A stretch of 64,000 bases of DNA from Tubulanus polymorphus (GCF_964204645.1 NC_134027.1:22680485-22744484); one strand, 5' to 3'; positions 42,690 to 55,061 are shown, counted from the stretch's first letter. Made by a program: numbers and translations. The notes: a model not told the origin generated them from the letters alone.

Positions 42690-45600
42690 TTAGCTTGGGT
42701 GTTCCGGACACGAACGATTTCGTTCGAACCACGAATCGATACAACTGAAAAACGAACGAAATGAAGTTTTATAACACATAATAAGAACAAGTTTTACCAG
42801 ATTGAATTTCGGAGTTGTTGCTTCTTCTAGTGTTTGGTTCGGGGATAATGCGAATGATGGTTCACTCAAGAAGTATTCGAGTCATCCCCCGGTTTAAATC
42901 ATATCCTTTTTAATCCTTTCAGTGCATCTACACTGCACTGCGGTGTATAAATCAGTGATGGACTTTAATCACATGCGTCAACCCTTTCAGTGTATCTTCA
43001 CCGCAATGCGGTGTATAAATCACTGACGGACTTTGATCACATGCTTCAACCCTTTCAGTGTATCTTCACCGCAATGCGGTGTATAAATCAGTGATGGACT
43101 TTGCTGGTACATCGCATCGCAGTGTATTGATGTTATCAGTAATTAGTTTTTATCTCAATTGAAAGATGGAAGCACCTGCCAAAAATTGTTTGGGTTGTTC
43201 AATTTTGTATGGGCTGTCACGCCAAATATTTATGTAAGCGCATGTAATCGTACCTATGATGTTATCTGACATCTGGTAGAAATAAACTAAACCAAACTAG
43301 TACGTAAAATATCAATAACTAATGATACAGCGTACCGCGGTGTAGATGCACTTAAGCCGGGTGCCTATTATACAACTCACTGGGGTGGAATTTTCAAATA
43401 TTTTCAAATTATCGCCAGCAATTTCAGGTATTAATTATTCAGCGCTGAAAGGGCTTGAAATATTTAATGTTTAATGAGATACGGTGTGTGGATGAGTGCT
43501 ACGCAACAATACTTCTTTATCGCTTATTATAATGTGTAACCTCCGAAGAGCCGGCAGTTACAAATAATTATTTCATTGAAAGGTGAAAGAAAACGTTCAA
43601 ATCGATCAGTAATCAACGGTACGGGCGCTCCGAATCACCTTCCTAATTCTGCGCATACGAAACAAATCAAATCAGCATTTCTCGGGACAAAATCGTAATT
43701 AATGAAATACTGAAAATTAGTCGGAACACTCGGTAGCTCGGAATGTGTATCGAGTTTCAGCCTTCGGCAGTTTTTGATCGGATAATCTGATCCGTACAGC
43801 GGATAGATGACAATATGGATTATCATCAAAATACCGTCTGACGATGGCCTAATGAATCTGAGGGGGTGAATCATGATGTCCAATCACTTGAATTGTACAG
43901 TACAAACCCGCTTATTACGGTTAAATCAAATACAGATTATCATCGATCTAACCTCTTTATCATTTATGGCGCACCTCTAGAAAATTGCATCGAAAACCTG
44001 TTTTCTTATAGGCCTAAACCAGAATAATTTCGACTTACCATTTGTGGTAAATACATAAACAGGGTAGTCGTGCTATAGTATCGCCCTGTAGGAGTTCTTC
44101 TAAACAAATCACACATTCATCACCTTTATCTTCTTTTAATACATCCTCTGAAAACGGCGAAAAAAGTCTCATGAAAAAATCAGGAAGGAATGTGACAAGA
44201 GTTTAACGATGCCATTGGATTCAGATCCCTGCCAGGGAAGAACGTGGTAGTTTCACAATGCCATCAGGTTCAAATCCCTGTGAGGAAGGAATATGACAAG
44301 AGTCTAACGCTGCCAACAGGTTTGAATCCCCGCAAGGAAGGAATGTGGCAGAGTCTCGCAATGCCATCAGGTTCAAATCCCTGTGATGGAGGAATGTGGC
44401 AAAATTTTGTTCAGAATAAACTCGATTGAATACGGCTCAAAAAAACTTCTTTTTCTAAATATTTGTTTGGTAAATCATTTCTTAAGTCAGCACATCATCA
44501 CTCACCGTTATAGGTAATTCTTGGTTTCGTGAGGCATATCACTAAATGACATTCAATATCATCTGGGGGGACAAATTTAGAACACACAGGGCATTTTATA
44601 CCTGAAACAGATAGGCCTACTACATGTTAGATCCATTTGAAACGACACGATCTCATGGGCTCAGTGTGCTCCACAATAGGTTTTAGAGGGGCGGCGACCC
44701 CTCTGAAAATCAACCACCCTAATGAAATATCTGCTGCCACTACCAGAGTGGATGTCAATCATGGTTTCCAGTGTTAAGGCCAGGATAAAATGAAGTACTA
44801 AGAAGGACATTACGGCAATTCTAGACCCAAAAGGAAGGACTTTTTGGCTTAGAAAGAAGAATTTTCCAGTAAAATGAGGACCATAAATAAGCATTTTCGC
44901 AATTTTCCTGTATTCAATTTCCTACATGTGTATTCAATTTCCCTGTATATTCAATTGAATTAACAGGCCTAAGTAATGAAATATTTCAACAATCAAATTT
45001 GCGACTGAATTGCGCACGAAACATACATAGAAATGTAATTTGGAAGGACTTTCATCGAAAGCAATGAGAAAGATGATGTTTGTCCAAACTTTGTTCAAAA
45101 GAAGGACGAGGAAGGACCGCTGGAAAACCAGGGGCGGATCTAGGGGAGATGTCGGGGAGTCCGGACCCTCCCCTCGCAACTTTGAAGTGCCCCCAAAAAT
45201 GTCACCCACAAAATTTTTTTGACCAAGGTTTTCCACCTATAATATTTTGCCAACGCATGAAATGACCGAAAGCACCCCCTAAAATTGAGTAGAAGTATCC
45301 GCAGTACGTGGTGTTTCGTAAAAAGTGCCCCTTTTTCTCATTGGACACCCCCCCCCATGGAAAATCCTAGATCCGCCCCTGAAAACCTGCCAATATGAAT
45401 CAATGCTGATAATTGCTTTGAAGTATATAGAGTTAATGTGACCCTAGATGAATTTGAAATCAATTCTCATTTAAAATTGAATGATAAACAATGGATTAAA
45501 AGTCTTGACACCAATGATTAATCAGACCTCGATAACCACTGATTTTCAACAGCAGATGTTTATTAGCGTTTGATGCATGGAGAACGGACTACGATTGTAG

Positions 45601-46582
45601 GGCGTAGCGTTCTCTCGGTGGTCATTGAAAAAATTAAATTCAGAATTAAAGAGTACACGTAACGCTAATTGTAGTTTGCCGAAATCACGATCCGGGGCTA
45701 GTTGCTCAAAGGTTGGTCGAAGATAACTGGCTGATAAATACCATTGTAACAATGAACTTTTAATCGTCACTATGTCAACTATCCACTGGTTATCTTAGGC
45801 CTTACCAACTTCTGAGCAACTGGCCCGATACGATAACTCAAATGATTTAAAGTCAAAAATCATCATTAAAGCTTAACTTGAACAAAAATCTTAGAAGAAT
45901 TGCGGTCCTGGTCCCAAATTTACTTATTTAGGCAGAGTCTACTAAAATGTCTAATTGGGAGGCATACAGCATTAATAAGTATAATGCCAAACAGGGATAA
46001 AATCCACTTCCTAACTATTTCAGTGTGCACACATGTGTGGTGGGTACCTTGTAATGCTGAAAGCAGATGAACCGGTAGAGAATGTGCTTGCATAAATCTG
46101 TTTGTAAAAACGCTATCGTCCGGAGAGCTAGAGTCCGAGTCCGGCGATCCGCTCGCTCCCCGCGCACCGCCCACTAGATGAGGCGGTATACCGATCCCTT
46201 GCGATCCGAACGCTCCTAAACTGCGCGCGCGCATCCGAGATCCGTGGTGATGGCCGCCACTGCTGTTATTACTCGTGCTCGGTCCGCCAGCGCCGCTGAG
46301 GTGAAGTCCGTCGCCCGTACCGACGACCGAGTGGCGATGGTGGTGCGGATGGTGGTGTCCCGGGTGGTGATGGTGCGTTTGCTGGCTTTGTTGCTGTTGT
46401 CCTTGCGTCGAGCCGAAATTCACGACGTTGCCCATAATTTGAGATTGCTGCGACCGCGATGACGGTAGTCTGGAATTTCTTTCTGAAAAATCCTGATTTG
46501 TTGTTGTTGCCGTCGGCGTCGATTGTAGAGCACCATTCGATAAATTACTATTTCGCGATTGTGAACTGAGCTTCAGTCCCAT
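42690..46582 (-). CDS. ZNRF: E3 ubiquitin ligase of the ZNRF1/ZNRF2 type
   Basis: Four coding exons: 46582-46048, 44601-44506, 44147-44039 and 42744-42690, together 264 codons plus TAA. All are GT-AG with matching phases. The N-terminus is MG, fitting N-myristoylation known for ZNRF1/2, so it should act at endosomal, lysosomal or plasma membranes. Residues 60-100 are Gln- and His-rich, and the following part is Ser/Gly-rich with RARSLGAF. Exon 2 holds the conserved zinc finger KCPVCSKFV ending LTKPRITYN. Exons 3-4 hold the RING: CVICLEEL, ARLPCLCIYHK, then CIDSWF and RSCPEHPS at the very end. This architecture is specific to ZNRF1/2; the two vertebrate paralogues cannot be told apart here. 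Introns carry several MITEs, including a piggyBac-like copy. Confidence 0.92.
42910..43459. mobile_element. piggyBac-like MITE, copy D, with triplicated end and an insertion
   Basis: The left end (CCTTTCAGTG(C/T)ATCT then GCGGTGTATAAATCA) occurs three times in tandem with a spacing of about 64 bp. The right end (GCGCTGAAAGGGCT) is single. About 110 bp of unrelated sequence ending in AATAAACTAAACCAAAC interrupts the core. It lies in ZNRF intron 3. Confidence 0.65.
44200..44410 (+). repeat. 51-bp tandem repeat carrying tRNA B-box motifs
   Basis: Four copies spaced 49-52 bp apart. Each has GCCATCAGGTTCAAATCCCT or a close variant, followed by GGAAGGAATGTGGCA. The motif equals the B box and 3' end of the SINE-like pieces near 51880 and 60455. 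It sits in ZNRF intron 2. Confidence 0.7.
45129..45379. mobile_element. hAT-like MITE
   Basis: Ends AGGGGCGGATCTAGGG and, inverted, AGGGGCGGATCTAGGA, flanked by GAAAACC on both sides. It is CCCC-rich inside with no open frame of note, and lies in ZNRF intron 1. Confidence 0.7.
45693..45830. mobile_element. MITE with GTTGCTCAAAGGTTGG ends
   Basis: Left GGGGCTAGTTGCTCAAAGGT and, inverted from the right, GGGCCAGTTGCTCAGAAGTT. The interior contains CTATGTCAACTATCC. The same family appears, split by an insertion, at 50435-50812. In ZNRF intron 1. Confidence 0.6.
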
Positions 46583-48870
46583 TAAATCGACCCCAACGCA
46601 GTCGGGGTAACCGTTAACACGTCTGGCACGACCGAATCCTGTATCACGTACGGGTTACGCAAGTCGGGGAAATTTTATTTTGACATTTTCGTTGTTTACT
46701 TTGTGTATATTTTGCGTGTTCGACGCCATTTTGGCTTTCGTTCAATCAAGACGGTGTAACGCGAAAACCGCTGCCAATTAGCTGCTGAAACGATGATTAC
46801 CTCAAAGTCGCGTACCAGTGCTGGAATGGCATCTCGTCGACCAAGAGCTAGCGGTTTCGTAAATTTGTCAGCCATGTAAAGACCGTTAAAATATAACAAG
46901 TGCGGATCTTAGGATTCTTTGATCGAAGCATCCTCGCTTGCCAAGGGGGCTTTAGCTTCTAATTAGTCAGTAACCTGTGGTTTAGTTTCACCTTAGAGTA
47001 ATCAATGATTACTCCAAGGTTTCACGATCTCGGATATTTTCACAAACCACATAAGCCCATCCGATTATAAAAAGCTTTGGCCACCAACGATTAGGTATCT
47101 AACTAGCTTCTAATGAGACCAGGTCGAAAGAATGGATTCTTTTGCAGGGGCATCAGGCCTGAAAATAGTATGAGCACTTTAATTTGAAATGGACCTTCCA
47201 CGGACAATTCGGGACAAAAAGGGGCTCTTCTTGCTCTATCACTACCGGTTTGGATTTATTTCGTCATTTTAGTAAAATAACCCGTGGAAAGGAGCCGTTC
47301 CAAACTCAGTGGAGGGCATTCACGAAAAAGGGAAAGCCTAGTCCACCTGGTCCACCCCTAAATCCACCCTTATTAAAACACATATTTCAAAAGGTTATTA
47401 CAAATAAAAACCGATAATGTTGGACAAACGGGCGCAACATAATGGCATCTAATGCGTGTCCATTGTTTTCCTATTGGCTTAACGGTACCTACAACTCTGA
47501 TACGAGCCCGGCCTAGTGGAGAAAAACAATAGCAATCCATCAATAAAGCGTTACACACAATAGATATAGAAACGATGGTTTATATTAAGACTGCGCAGTT
47601 TCACTGCTCGCAATATAACATATGTGTTCAAAAATTCAAAATCTCGAAAATCAATCCCAGGAAAAATGAATTAGACTTCAGACAGACGTAATTTCATCGT
47701 TCATTTCTTTACAGGAATCTCAGAAAATATCGATCAAACTTAAAGGACCATCGACGTGATGGGATTTGAAGTTGAGCTGTCGCAGAATCAACTCGTTTTT
47801 CAGAGAACAAAATACAAATATTTCCTCTTTATCGTAAAAAGAAAATGAAACCTTAAACGTAGGCCTAACAGAAAAAGTTGGTAAAAATAAATTCAAAAAG
47901 TTTACAAAAGTTCCCCTGAAATGATAAATTTACACGTCACACAATTACGGATTTAGAGGGCGGTTTCGGGGTTCCAGACCCCTACAGCGCCTTCATTTTG
48001 AGGTTGCCCTTTTCTTTGAGACCAACCAAATAAAGCTAAAACCAGTGAAATTGATACTCATCCTCTCAGGAATTGAAGTAAAATATATCAAAACCGAGGA
48101 CGGGACCTGACTCTTTTTGGTCCACGAAGCCCTGCTTTATCAGAAAACGCCTTAGTCATTTCTTTTAGACCCCGTCATATATTCCTAGACCCACCCCACC
48201 CTGACGTCATTATTTTTTTAATCCTTTATTTTCTGAGAACTTAGCTCCAATTAGCAAAATTTGGAGACGGACGCGCAGCATATATATGTTTTCTTATCGT
48301 CATACCAAAAGAACTCATAAAACGTCTCGCCATCATCTATTGATGTCAAATATAATCTTACCGCAACGGAAAAAATCATTCTGCAAAACAATTTCATATA
48401 CAGGGTAAAGGAAATGCAGAGATAAATGGCATGAAAAAATTAAGGATAGGATGCCAGCATCTTATTTTTAGTCACGTGGCCGAGAGCAGCAACCACAACT
48501 CCCCCTCCCCCCCCAAAAAAAACAGGAAATCGAAATTCGAAGGAAATGGATGTACATGGTTTGTGGTCGGTGGTCGGAATTATAGACTCTTTCATTCAGT
48601 TAGAATTGAAAATTTCGGTTTCACATCTTGGAAATAGCTATATTACATGGTTGAAGGTAATTTTTTTCCATTTTCATATTTTTTTCCGCCGATTTCCACG
48701 TTTAGTTCGATACGAAAGTTTCTTAATTCTACTAGGATTGATGTTTGTTCAACAATTATTGTAAGCAAATTTGACATTTTTTTCCTAGCGTTCTGGCACC
48801 CTCACTTACTTAACAGGAATTCAACTTTATGGCCTGGCCCGAGAATCAGCCACCATAACAATGAGATTTG
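46583..48870. other. Intergenic region between ZNRF and CMIP (divergent starts)
   Basis: The two genes point away from each other, so this stretch must hold the ZNRF promoter (46583-46900 is less AT-rich). Repeat-like pieces occur near 47140-47370 and 47940-48000. No further gene recognised. Confidence 0.45.
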
Positions 48871-49296
48871 CAGGCCCGTACACAGCCTCTCTTTTGGGGT
48901 GGATGGAACTTATTTAAGATCGCGTCGGTGGCCAATACGAGCGCCGCCGTAGGTGCGAAGTTCTTTAGGGGGTTTGGGAGATTTGAAGAAGAACAATTTG
49001 AAAATAGAAACGTTCTAGATGCATTTTCGGCCAAATGTTAGTGAATATTTCATATAAAAATGTCACTGAAAAATACTAATTAATCCTCGAAACATATTCA
49101 GAATAAGTTTTTATTAGGTCTATTAATCTTACAATATAGTGCTGGAGTCTCATCCTTCGTTTATGGAGTAGAGCAAGTGCGAGGAAAGAGAGACACATGA
49201 AATGAAGTCTTAGAGATTTTCTTTGACAAAAATAGTGGGACGCGAGATTTCTTTTTGTGCGTTCGCACCCAATGTACCCCCCTGGGTACGGGCCTG
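48871..49296. mobile_element. hAT-like element, CAGGCCCGTAC ends
   Basis: Ends CAGGCCCGTACACAGCC and, inverted, CAGGCCCGTACCCAGG. GATTTGC flanks both sides if the end is counted from AGGCCC. A relative of the element at 23430-23726. No transposase found. Confidence 0.65.
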
Positions 49297-49821
49297 ATTT
49301 GCAGAGTGAAAATCCCCATTCTAAGATTTTTAAAAATCTAGCGACGGCGTTTCGCCGGAGCATCTCACGCCGGTTTACGTTTTCTATCGCGCCGCTATTA
49401 TGACGTATAGCGACCACGTGGTTGTCATAAAATGATAATAAACGCGATGAAAAGATGATGCGTTAAATATCACAACGCGAAGGCAGGCAGGCAGAGAATA
49501 TTTCGCGTCAATATTTCACGTCGACTCGTTCCGCAACGACAACGCTCTGGCGACGACGCCATGGAATAGTAACGTGCGAAACAGCGTCGGGATAACAAAC
49601 ACGGTCATAGGCGCAAAAAGGATATAAGTTCTCACCTTTTTCAGGCCTACACTACTTAATTGAAAGTTAGTGCTATAATAATCTGCTCAATCTTTTTACC
49701 TATTCGTAGAATATTGTCTTATCTAGTCGTTTTGTAATTATTTTGTGTCGCGTAACCCTTATTTAAAGAAAGCGTCGTCGCGTCGTCCAACGGAGATTCA
49801 AATTCGAATTTCGTGATCGAA

Positions 49822-50151
49822 ATGGCTTCGGACATCGCGAACGAGCAGGACGACGCGCTGCTCTTGTCGCCGTCGACGGACAACATGAACGGGCTGGCGG
49901 CGACCGACACGCCGAACACGATCGAGGAATATAACCAGATGAAAACGTCGACGACGACGTCTGCGCCGAGTACGCCGCAGCGCAAATCGCTGACCGGTCC
50001 GAAGTACAAGCTGATCAACGACGCGGAAACGCTCGTGTGTCGAGTCAACCACACGCGCACGATCGTCAGCAAAATCATGAACTCGAAATATCTGCGACGT
50101 TGGGAAACGCATCGGATGATTCTCGGCGAAGAAGAAATTCGATCGTCGTCG
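49822..50151 (+). CDS. CMIP: C-Maf-inducing protein (CMIP) orthologue, first coding exon
   Basis: ATG at 49822 opens 110 codons that end at a TCG|GTAAGT donor in phase 0. The last 50 residues (YKLINDAETLVCRVNHTR, SKIMNSKYLRRWETHRMIL) match the conserved start of the PH-like region of CMIP, where the vertebrate protein has the same spacing up to RRWE. The first 60 residues are variable and Ser/Thr-rich. CMIP is an adaptor-like protein with a PH domain and C-terminal leucine-rich repeats, known from T-cell and kidney signalling in mammals. Its role in this animal is unknown. No second exon was recognised in the following 13.8 kb, so the intron is either longer than the window or hides exons I missed. 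GC-rich sequence at 49430-49800 upstream fits a promoter and 5' UTR. Confidence 0.8.
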
Positions 50152-50289
50152 GTAAGTATTTTCGTTCTAGTTCTACCTACCTAGTTCTACCTATTAGGCC
50201 TACTGGCCAAATTCATCATGTTGAAGATTTTTGCCAGGTACGGACTTTTCTTGTTAAATCAGTGAGTCGACCGGCACTGATATGTGTCC

Positions 50290-50375
50290 TACCTGTATAA
50301 CACAGTTTCACTAGGATTCAAACCCACAACCTCTAGGTTGAGGGTCAAACGCCTTATCCACCATGCCACAGGACA
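50290..50375 (-). repeat. tRNA-derived SINE-like sequence
   Basis: On the minus strand an A box GTGGATAAGGCG and a B box GTGGGTTTGAATCC stand at tRNA-like spacing, with an anticodon-arm-like stretch between. The 3' end does not complete an acceptor stem. It could be a degenerate tRNA. Confidence 0.5.
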
Positions 50376-50434
50376 GGACCAATTTGTTGTTCAGCTTTAA
50401 ACGCTCTTGGGGGCGGGGTGAGGGGGGTAGGCCT

Positions 50435-50812
50435 ATCAGTTGCTCAAAAGTTGGTTAAAGACAACCGGTGGACGATTGAACTTCTAATTGTCGCTATGTC
50501 AACTATCCGCAGGGGCGGATCCAGCAGGTGAATTTGAGATATTCCTCAAAATTATTGCTCAATGGTAGGCCCTATGCCTGGGATGAATCTCATTAAATGG
50601 GGGTTTGGGGTTCCGCCCCAAGAAATATTAGAAAAATGACTCATTTTCTTTGTATCGAAAGGCATTCCGGACCTGTTAGATTAGGGTACAACTAGAACAT
50701 AGGCCTATGTTATTCAGATTTTTCCGACCTGGAATACAGTGGAATATATAGCTTAGATCCGGCCCTGTATCCGAGCTTGTTATCTTTACCAACCTTTCAA
50801 CAACTGGCCCAC
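50435..50812. mobile_element. Nested elements: hAT-like MITE inside a GTTGCTCAAA MITE
   Basis: The outer ends (AGTTGCTCAAAAGTTGG and, inverted, AGTTGTTGAAAGGTTGG) match the element at 45693-45830. The inner element (about 50513-50767) has hAT-like ends AGGGGCGGATCCAG and, inverted, AGGGCCGGATCTAAG. TATCCG is repeated on both sides of the inner insertion. Confidence 0.65.
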
Positions 50813-51839
50813 GTTGATCAACCTATAGAGAATTATAGTTTGGCGAAGTGAAAAACTGAGGTCGTGATTCGGTCCCGGTATCGGAGAAATTGTGTTCCTT
50901 ATTATTCGATGATAGGCCTAAGACAATGAGAACTAATGTTCGTTCGGATTGTCAGATTATCGCGAGATAAATCTCCCCGACATTGGTTCTGATTGTTGGA
51001 GACCATCGTTTTTATGTCCATTGAAATATTATTATCCGTGAAAAGTGACTTCATTTCAAGAACTATCAATTTTCATAATGTGGTACTATGCCTGCCAAGT
51101 AGGGCCTGAAATGATTTTCAATAAATCATCAAAAATCATGGTCGTAGGTAGGCTATAGGCTATGGAAACTCAGGACCCAGTTCCACGAGTAAAGATTTGA
51201 CTCGGAGTTAACTTAATTGCGAATGAACTAATTCTAATTCGGAGTTTTCTCACGACTGTGGATCCGGGAAACATTGGCTTTTAAAGTATGAGAATATGGC
51301 TGATCTTTACTCTATCCATCATGAGAAAATGAAGACTTTTTGGCAATCCATCAGTAAAGGCCTACAGCGTAAAATGGATACGGTACAATGTTTATTCAGA
51401 TTGCACAGTTTCACTGGTATTAAGACAGATTTGAGGGATTTAGCTAAATATCCCAAAATATTGATCCTAAAAATTGATCCTTAACAAAAATGAGTAGACT
51501 GAATTAGTACACCTTATAGGCCTAGGCCTAAAGCTGTTTAAATGAACAGCATAGATGGGCAGCTGAACTAAGCCATTTCTATTTGGCTTATCATTATTTA
51601 CACTGCTTTGAAGGATTGCTAAAAAGTCAACTTCCAATGCGGTTTTATAGAGGAAAGAGACTTGAATATGAACGTCACAAAATTTCCTATGTCTCCATGC
51701 CCATGAACTATGAACGCGTGTTTCCCTGTTTATAGTTCTTCTGCGATGTACCCCAGCGATTATACATCGAGCAATCTGATTTGTGCCGCAAGTTTTCGCG
51801 CGGCAAAGCTGCGCATGTACCTGCGCACCCGGTCTACTG
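50813..51839. other. Non-coding stretch
   Basis: Bases 51175-51270 resemble the CAGTTTCAC-type MITE at 28531 (CCCAGTTCCACGAGTAAA and an inverted partner). An open frame at 51296-51484 has no domain. Confidence 0.4.
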
Positions 51840-51905
51840 TGGCAGGGTTTCGTGCTGTGGCTGAGTGTAGCGATGCCATCAGGTTCGAATCCCTGCCGAG
51901 GAAGG
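51840..51905 (+). repeat. tRNA-derived SINE-like fragment
   Basis: Contains GGCTGAGTGTAGCGATGCC followed by the B box GGTTCGAATCCCTGCC and GAGGAAGG. Same family as the 44200-44410 repeats. Confidence 0.45.
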
Positions 51906-52369
51906 ATGAAATTAACTGGCTAATAGGCCTAGTCATAGAATCAAGCTTTAGACTGGTCTTAAATCTGAGACACAGCCCCTGGCCCTTTGGGAGTCAAAGA
52001 ATTGGAAGAAAGACAGCTTATGCAGTTATTTTAACTTCAAGCCCCGTCCACCTGATATGTTTTGATTATCAGGTTATAGGCTAGTCATGTATTGAGTGGA
52101 ATTCACGGAACAAGGCTCAAACATTGTTTTATGGGGAAGTGACACAGATAATAAAGTATATTTATTTGATTTACGAGTAGGATTTACAATGAGTTCGAGC
52201 TGTTTGACGAACGGATGTTTGCTTTAAACGCAGATAATGATAATATCAACAATCGGTTCAGATCGAAAAACGAAAAATAGCACGGTTCATAGCTCGCTCC
52301 TTCAAAGTCATGGAATTACGATCCTTACATCCACTAATACGATTTTACTAAATTTACTCATCTCATTTA

Positions 52370-52622
52370 TCACCCAATTTTACGGCCACCGCGCCTTTGC
52401 CTCAGTAGCTCCAATCTTATGGAATGCTTTACCTTTTAGAATAAGATCCTGCAGCGATGTACTTTTAAAACTGAGCTGAAAACTTTTCTTTTTTGGCAAT
52501 ATTTTAATTGACTGTTCTTATTTGTTTTTTTATAGTCTTGTATATTTGTAAACCGCGCTGAAATGTATACGGAGCGCGGTATATAAGAAATAAATATTAT
52601 TATTATTATTATTATTATAAAG
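52370..52622 (+). mobile_element. Non-LTR retrotransposon (LINE) 3' end
   Basis: The frame reading YGHRAFASVAPILWNALPF followed by RIRSC is the characteristic C-terminal end of CR1/L2-like reverse transcriptase proteins. A short 3' UTR with GAGCGCGGTATATAAG follows, then AATAAAT and an (ATT)n tail. The rest of the element is absent (5' truncation). Confidence 0.75.
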
Positions 52623-53190
52623 ATGTAGGAATAGGCCTAGGTCAATTCAAGGCCTTGAAAGTCATGGAATGGGCTCGAAAATCCTTGAATCATGGTCATG
52701 GTCCTTGAATGGCATCTGCCTTACCACGCGAATACAATTTGAAACTTTTGGTTGTATATAATCTATTATCTAACTATAGTATAGGCCTATACATTATATC
52801 AGATCTGGTCATTGTATTATTTGGTGTGGTACCCTAGTCCGGTAAGAATGACATTCAGTGGGGCCAGGGAGGAATCGGTAGGGAATTTGTTTTAAGCGGT
52901 CATTTTAGTTCAGTCGAGGACATGTCCTGGGGCCTGATTGATAGACAGTATTTAGCCTATCAACAGTTAGTACAACTCGAGCCGGGTCATGGAATCGGGA
53001 TCAAAAAGGTCCTTGCAAATATTTTATCATAAAACCAGCGGTGAAACACTGTAGCGATATATTGAAAATCCTACACTATTATAACTGATAGTCGAAACGT
53101 CGAGTGAATATAAATTTATAGCTTAAAGGAAACTTTTCGCACTTTATCTTCTGTTATTTAGGTCCAAACAGGCATGGGCTTATTTGGCGC
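52623..53190. other. Non-coding stretch
   Basis: A segment near 52640-52720 (GGCCTTGAAAGTCATGGAAT) resembles 33300-33370, a dispersed repeat. No gene seen. Confidence 0.4.
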
Positions 53191-53194
53191 CTCT

Positions 53195-54395
53195 AGTTTA
53201 TGAGGGGACAAGAAACCTTGGGAACCTTTTGATAATGCCATGGGTAGTGCTCAGTGGGCTGAGGCTAACAAGAAACCTAAAACCTTTTGATGATGCCCTG
53301 AGTAGTGCTCAGTGGGCTGAGGCTAACAAGAAACCTCAAACCTTCTGATGATGCCCTTGGAAGTGCTCAGTGGCCTGAGGCTAACAAGAAACCTAAAACC
53401 TGATGATGATGCCCTTGGAAGTGCTCAGTGGGCTGAGGGTAACAAGAGACCTCAAACCTTTTGATGATGCCCTTGGAAGTGCTCTGTGGGCTGAGGGTAA
53501 CAAGAGACCTCAAACCTTTTGATGATGCCCTTGGAAGTGCTCAGTGGGCTGAGGCTAACAAGAAACCTCAAACCTTTTGATGATGCCCTTGGAAGTGCTC
53601 TATGGGCTGAAGGTAACAAGAGACCTCAAACCTTTTGATGATGCCCTTGGAAGTGCTCTGTGGGCTGAGGGTAACAAGAGACCTCAAACCTTTTGATGAT
53701 GCCCTTGGAAGTGCTCAGTGGGCTGAGGCTAACAAGAAACCTCAAACCTTTTGATGATGCCCTTGGAAGTGCTCTGTGGGCTGAGGGTAACAAGAGACCT
53801 CAAACCTTTTGATGATGCCCTTGGAAGTGCTCAGTGGGCTGAGGGTAACAAGAAACCTCAAACCTTTTGATGATGCCCTTGGAAGTGCTCAGTGGGCTGA
53901 GGCTAACAAGAAACCTCAAACCTTTTGATGATGCCCTTGGAAGTGCTCTGTGGGCTGAGGGTAACAAGAGACCTCAAACCTTTTGATGATGCCCTTGGAA
54001 GTGCTCAGTGGGCTGAGGCTAACAAGAAACCTCAAACCTTTTGATGATGCCCTTGGAAGTGCTCAGTGGGCTGAGGCTAACAAGAAACCTCAAACCTTTT
54101 GATGATGCCCTTGGAAGTGCTCTGTGGGCTGAGGGTAACAAGAGACCTCAAACCTTTTGATGATGCCCTTGGAAGTGCTCAGTGGGCTGAGGCTAACAAG
54201 AAACCTCAAACCTTTTGATGATGCCCTTGGAAGTGCTCTGTGGGCTGAGGGTAACAAGAGACCTCAAACCTTTTGATGATGCCCTTTGAAGTGCTCAGTG
54301 GGCTGAGGCTAACAAGAAACCTCAAACCTTTTGATGATGCCCTTGGAAGTGCTCTGTGGGCTGAGGCTAACAAGAAACCTAAAACCTTTTGATGA
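53195..54395. repeat. 58-bp minisatellite array
   Basis: About 20 copies of a 58-bp unit with the core GATGATGCCCTTGGAAGTGC. Two main variants, CAGTGGGCTGAGGCTAAC (with AAGAAACC) and CTGTGGGCTGAGGGTAAC (with AAGAGACC), are interspersed and often alternate. Edge copies are more diverged, as expected for homogenisation by unequal exchange. Confidence 0.92.
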
Positions 54396-55061
54396 TTTCC
54401 TGCTTCAAATGCTTCAATTTCTTCCTGCGTCAGAATGCATCAAATAAACATCATTTATTAAACTGACAAAACCTCGTTCTCCCAATTCCTACATTTGACC
54501 TATTTTCTTTTTCGTAACCGATGCGAATCAACTTGGTCAGCGAATATACCTTTAGCTGCACTGCTGAACAGAAGGCTTTCCCCCTGGGTGAAAAAAAAAA
54601 CAAACAGTGGCTAGAGTGATAAAAAATCATATGATCATCTATGAGTGCATGATGCATGTAGCGGAGTGTGCACTGTACTACTGTTAGCTCATAACGGCAG
54701 CAGCAGCAGCAGCGGCAGATTTCGTGTGAGACCCCATGTAACCATAGTTACGCCGTAGTCGTACTCCCCGACACTCGCCGAGACTCTCGTAGTCGTCGTC
54801 TGTGTGTGTGTGTCTTGTCAGCCTAGTCCTCTCTCTCTCTCCTCTCTCCCCGCTTTTTCTTATCACGGTTGTTTTACTTACTGAGTAAGAATCAGTGCAG
54901 CGGAGAGAGGGAGAAAGAGAGAGATAGTCGGCTCTGTGAAAGATGATGCGTAATGTACTAAGTAGCTTCTGTCTACGTTTGAATAATAGGTCTTTGTGTC
55001 CGACATTTATCGCTATGAATCGATCAATCTCGTAGACAAACTCTTCTATCATTACCGGTCT
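54396..55061. other. Non-coding with short microsatellites
   Basis: Contains (CAG)n at about 54697-54712, (GT)n near 54802-54812, (CT)n near 54830-54842 and (GA)n near 54903-54925. A less AT-rich patch at 54720-54800 has no recognised exon. Confidence 0.5.

Noticed and set aside
53195..54395. CRISPR-like array
   Set aside because: The 58-bp units are contiguous with no unique spacers, and the genome is eukaryotic.
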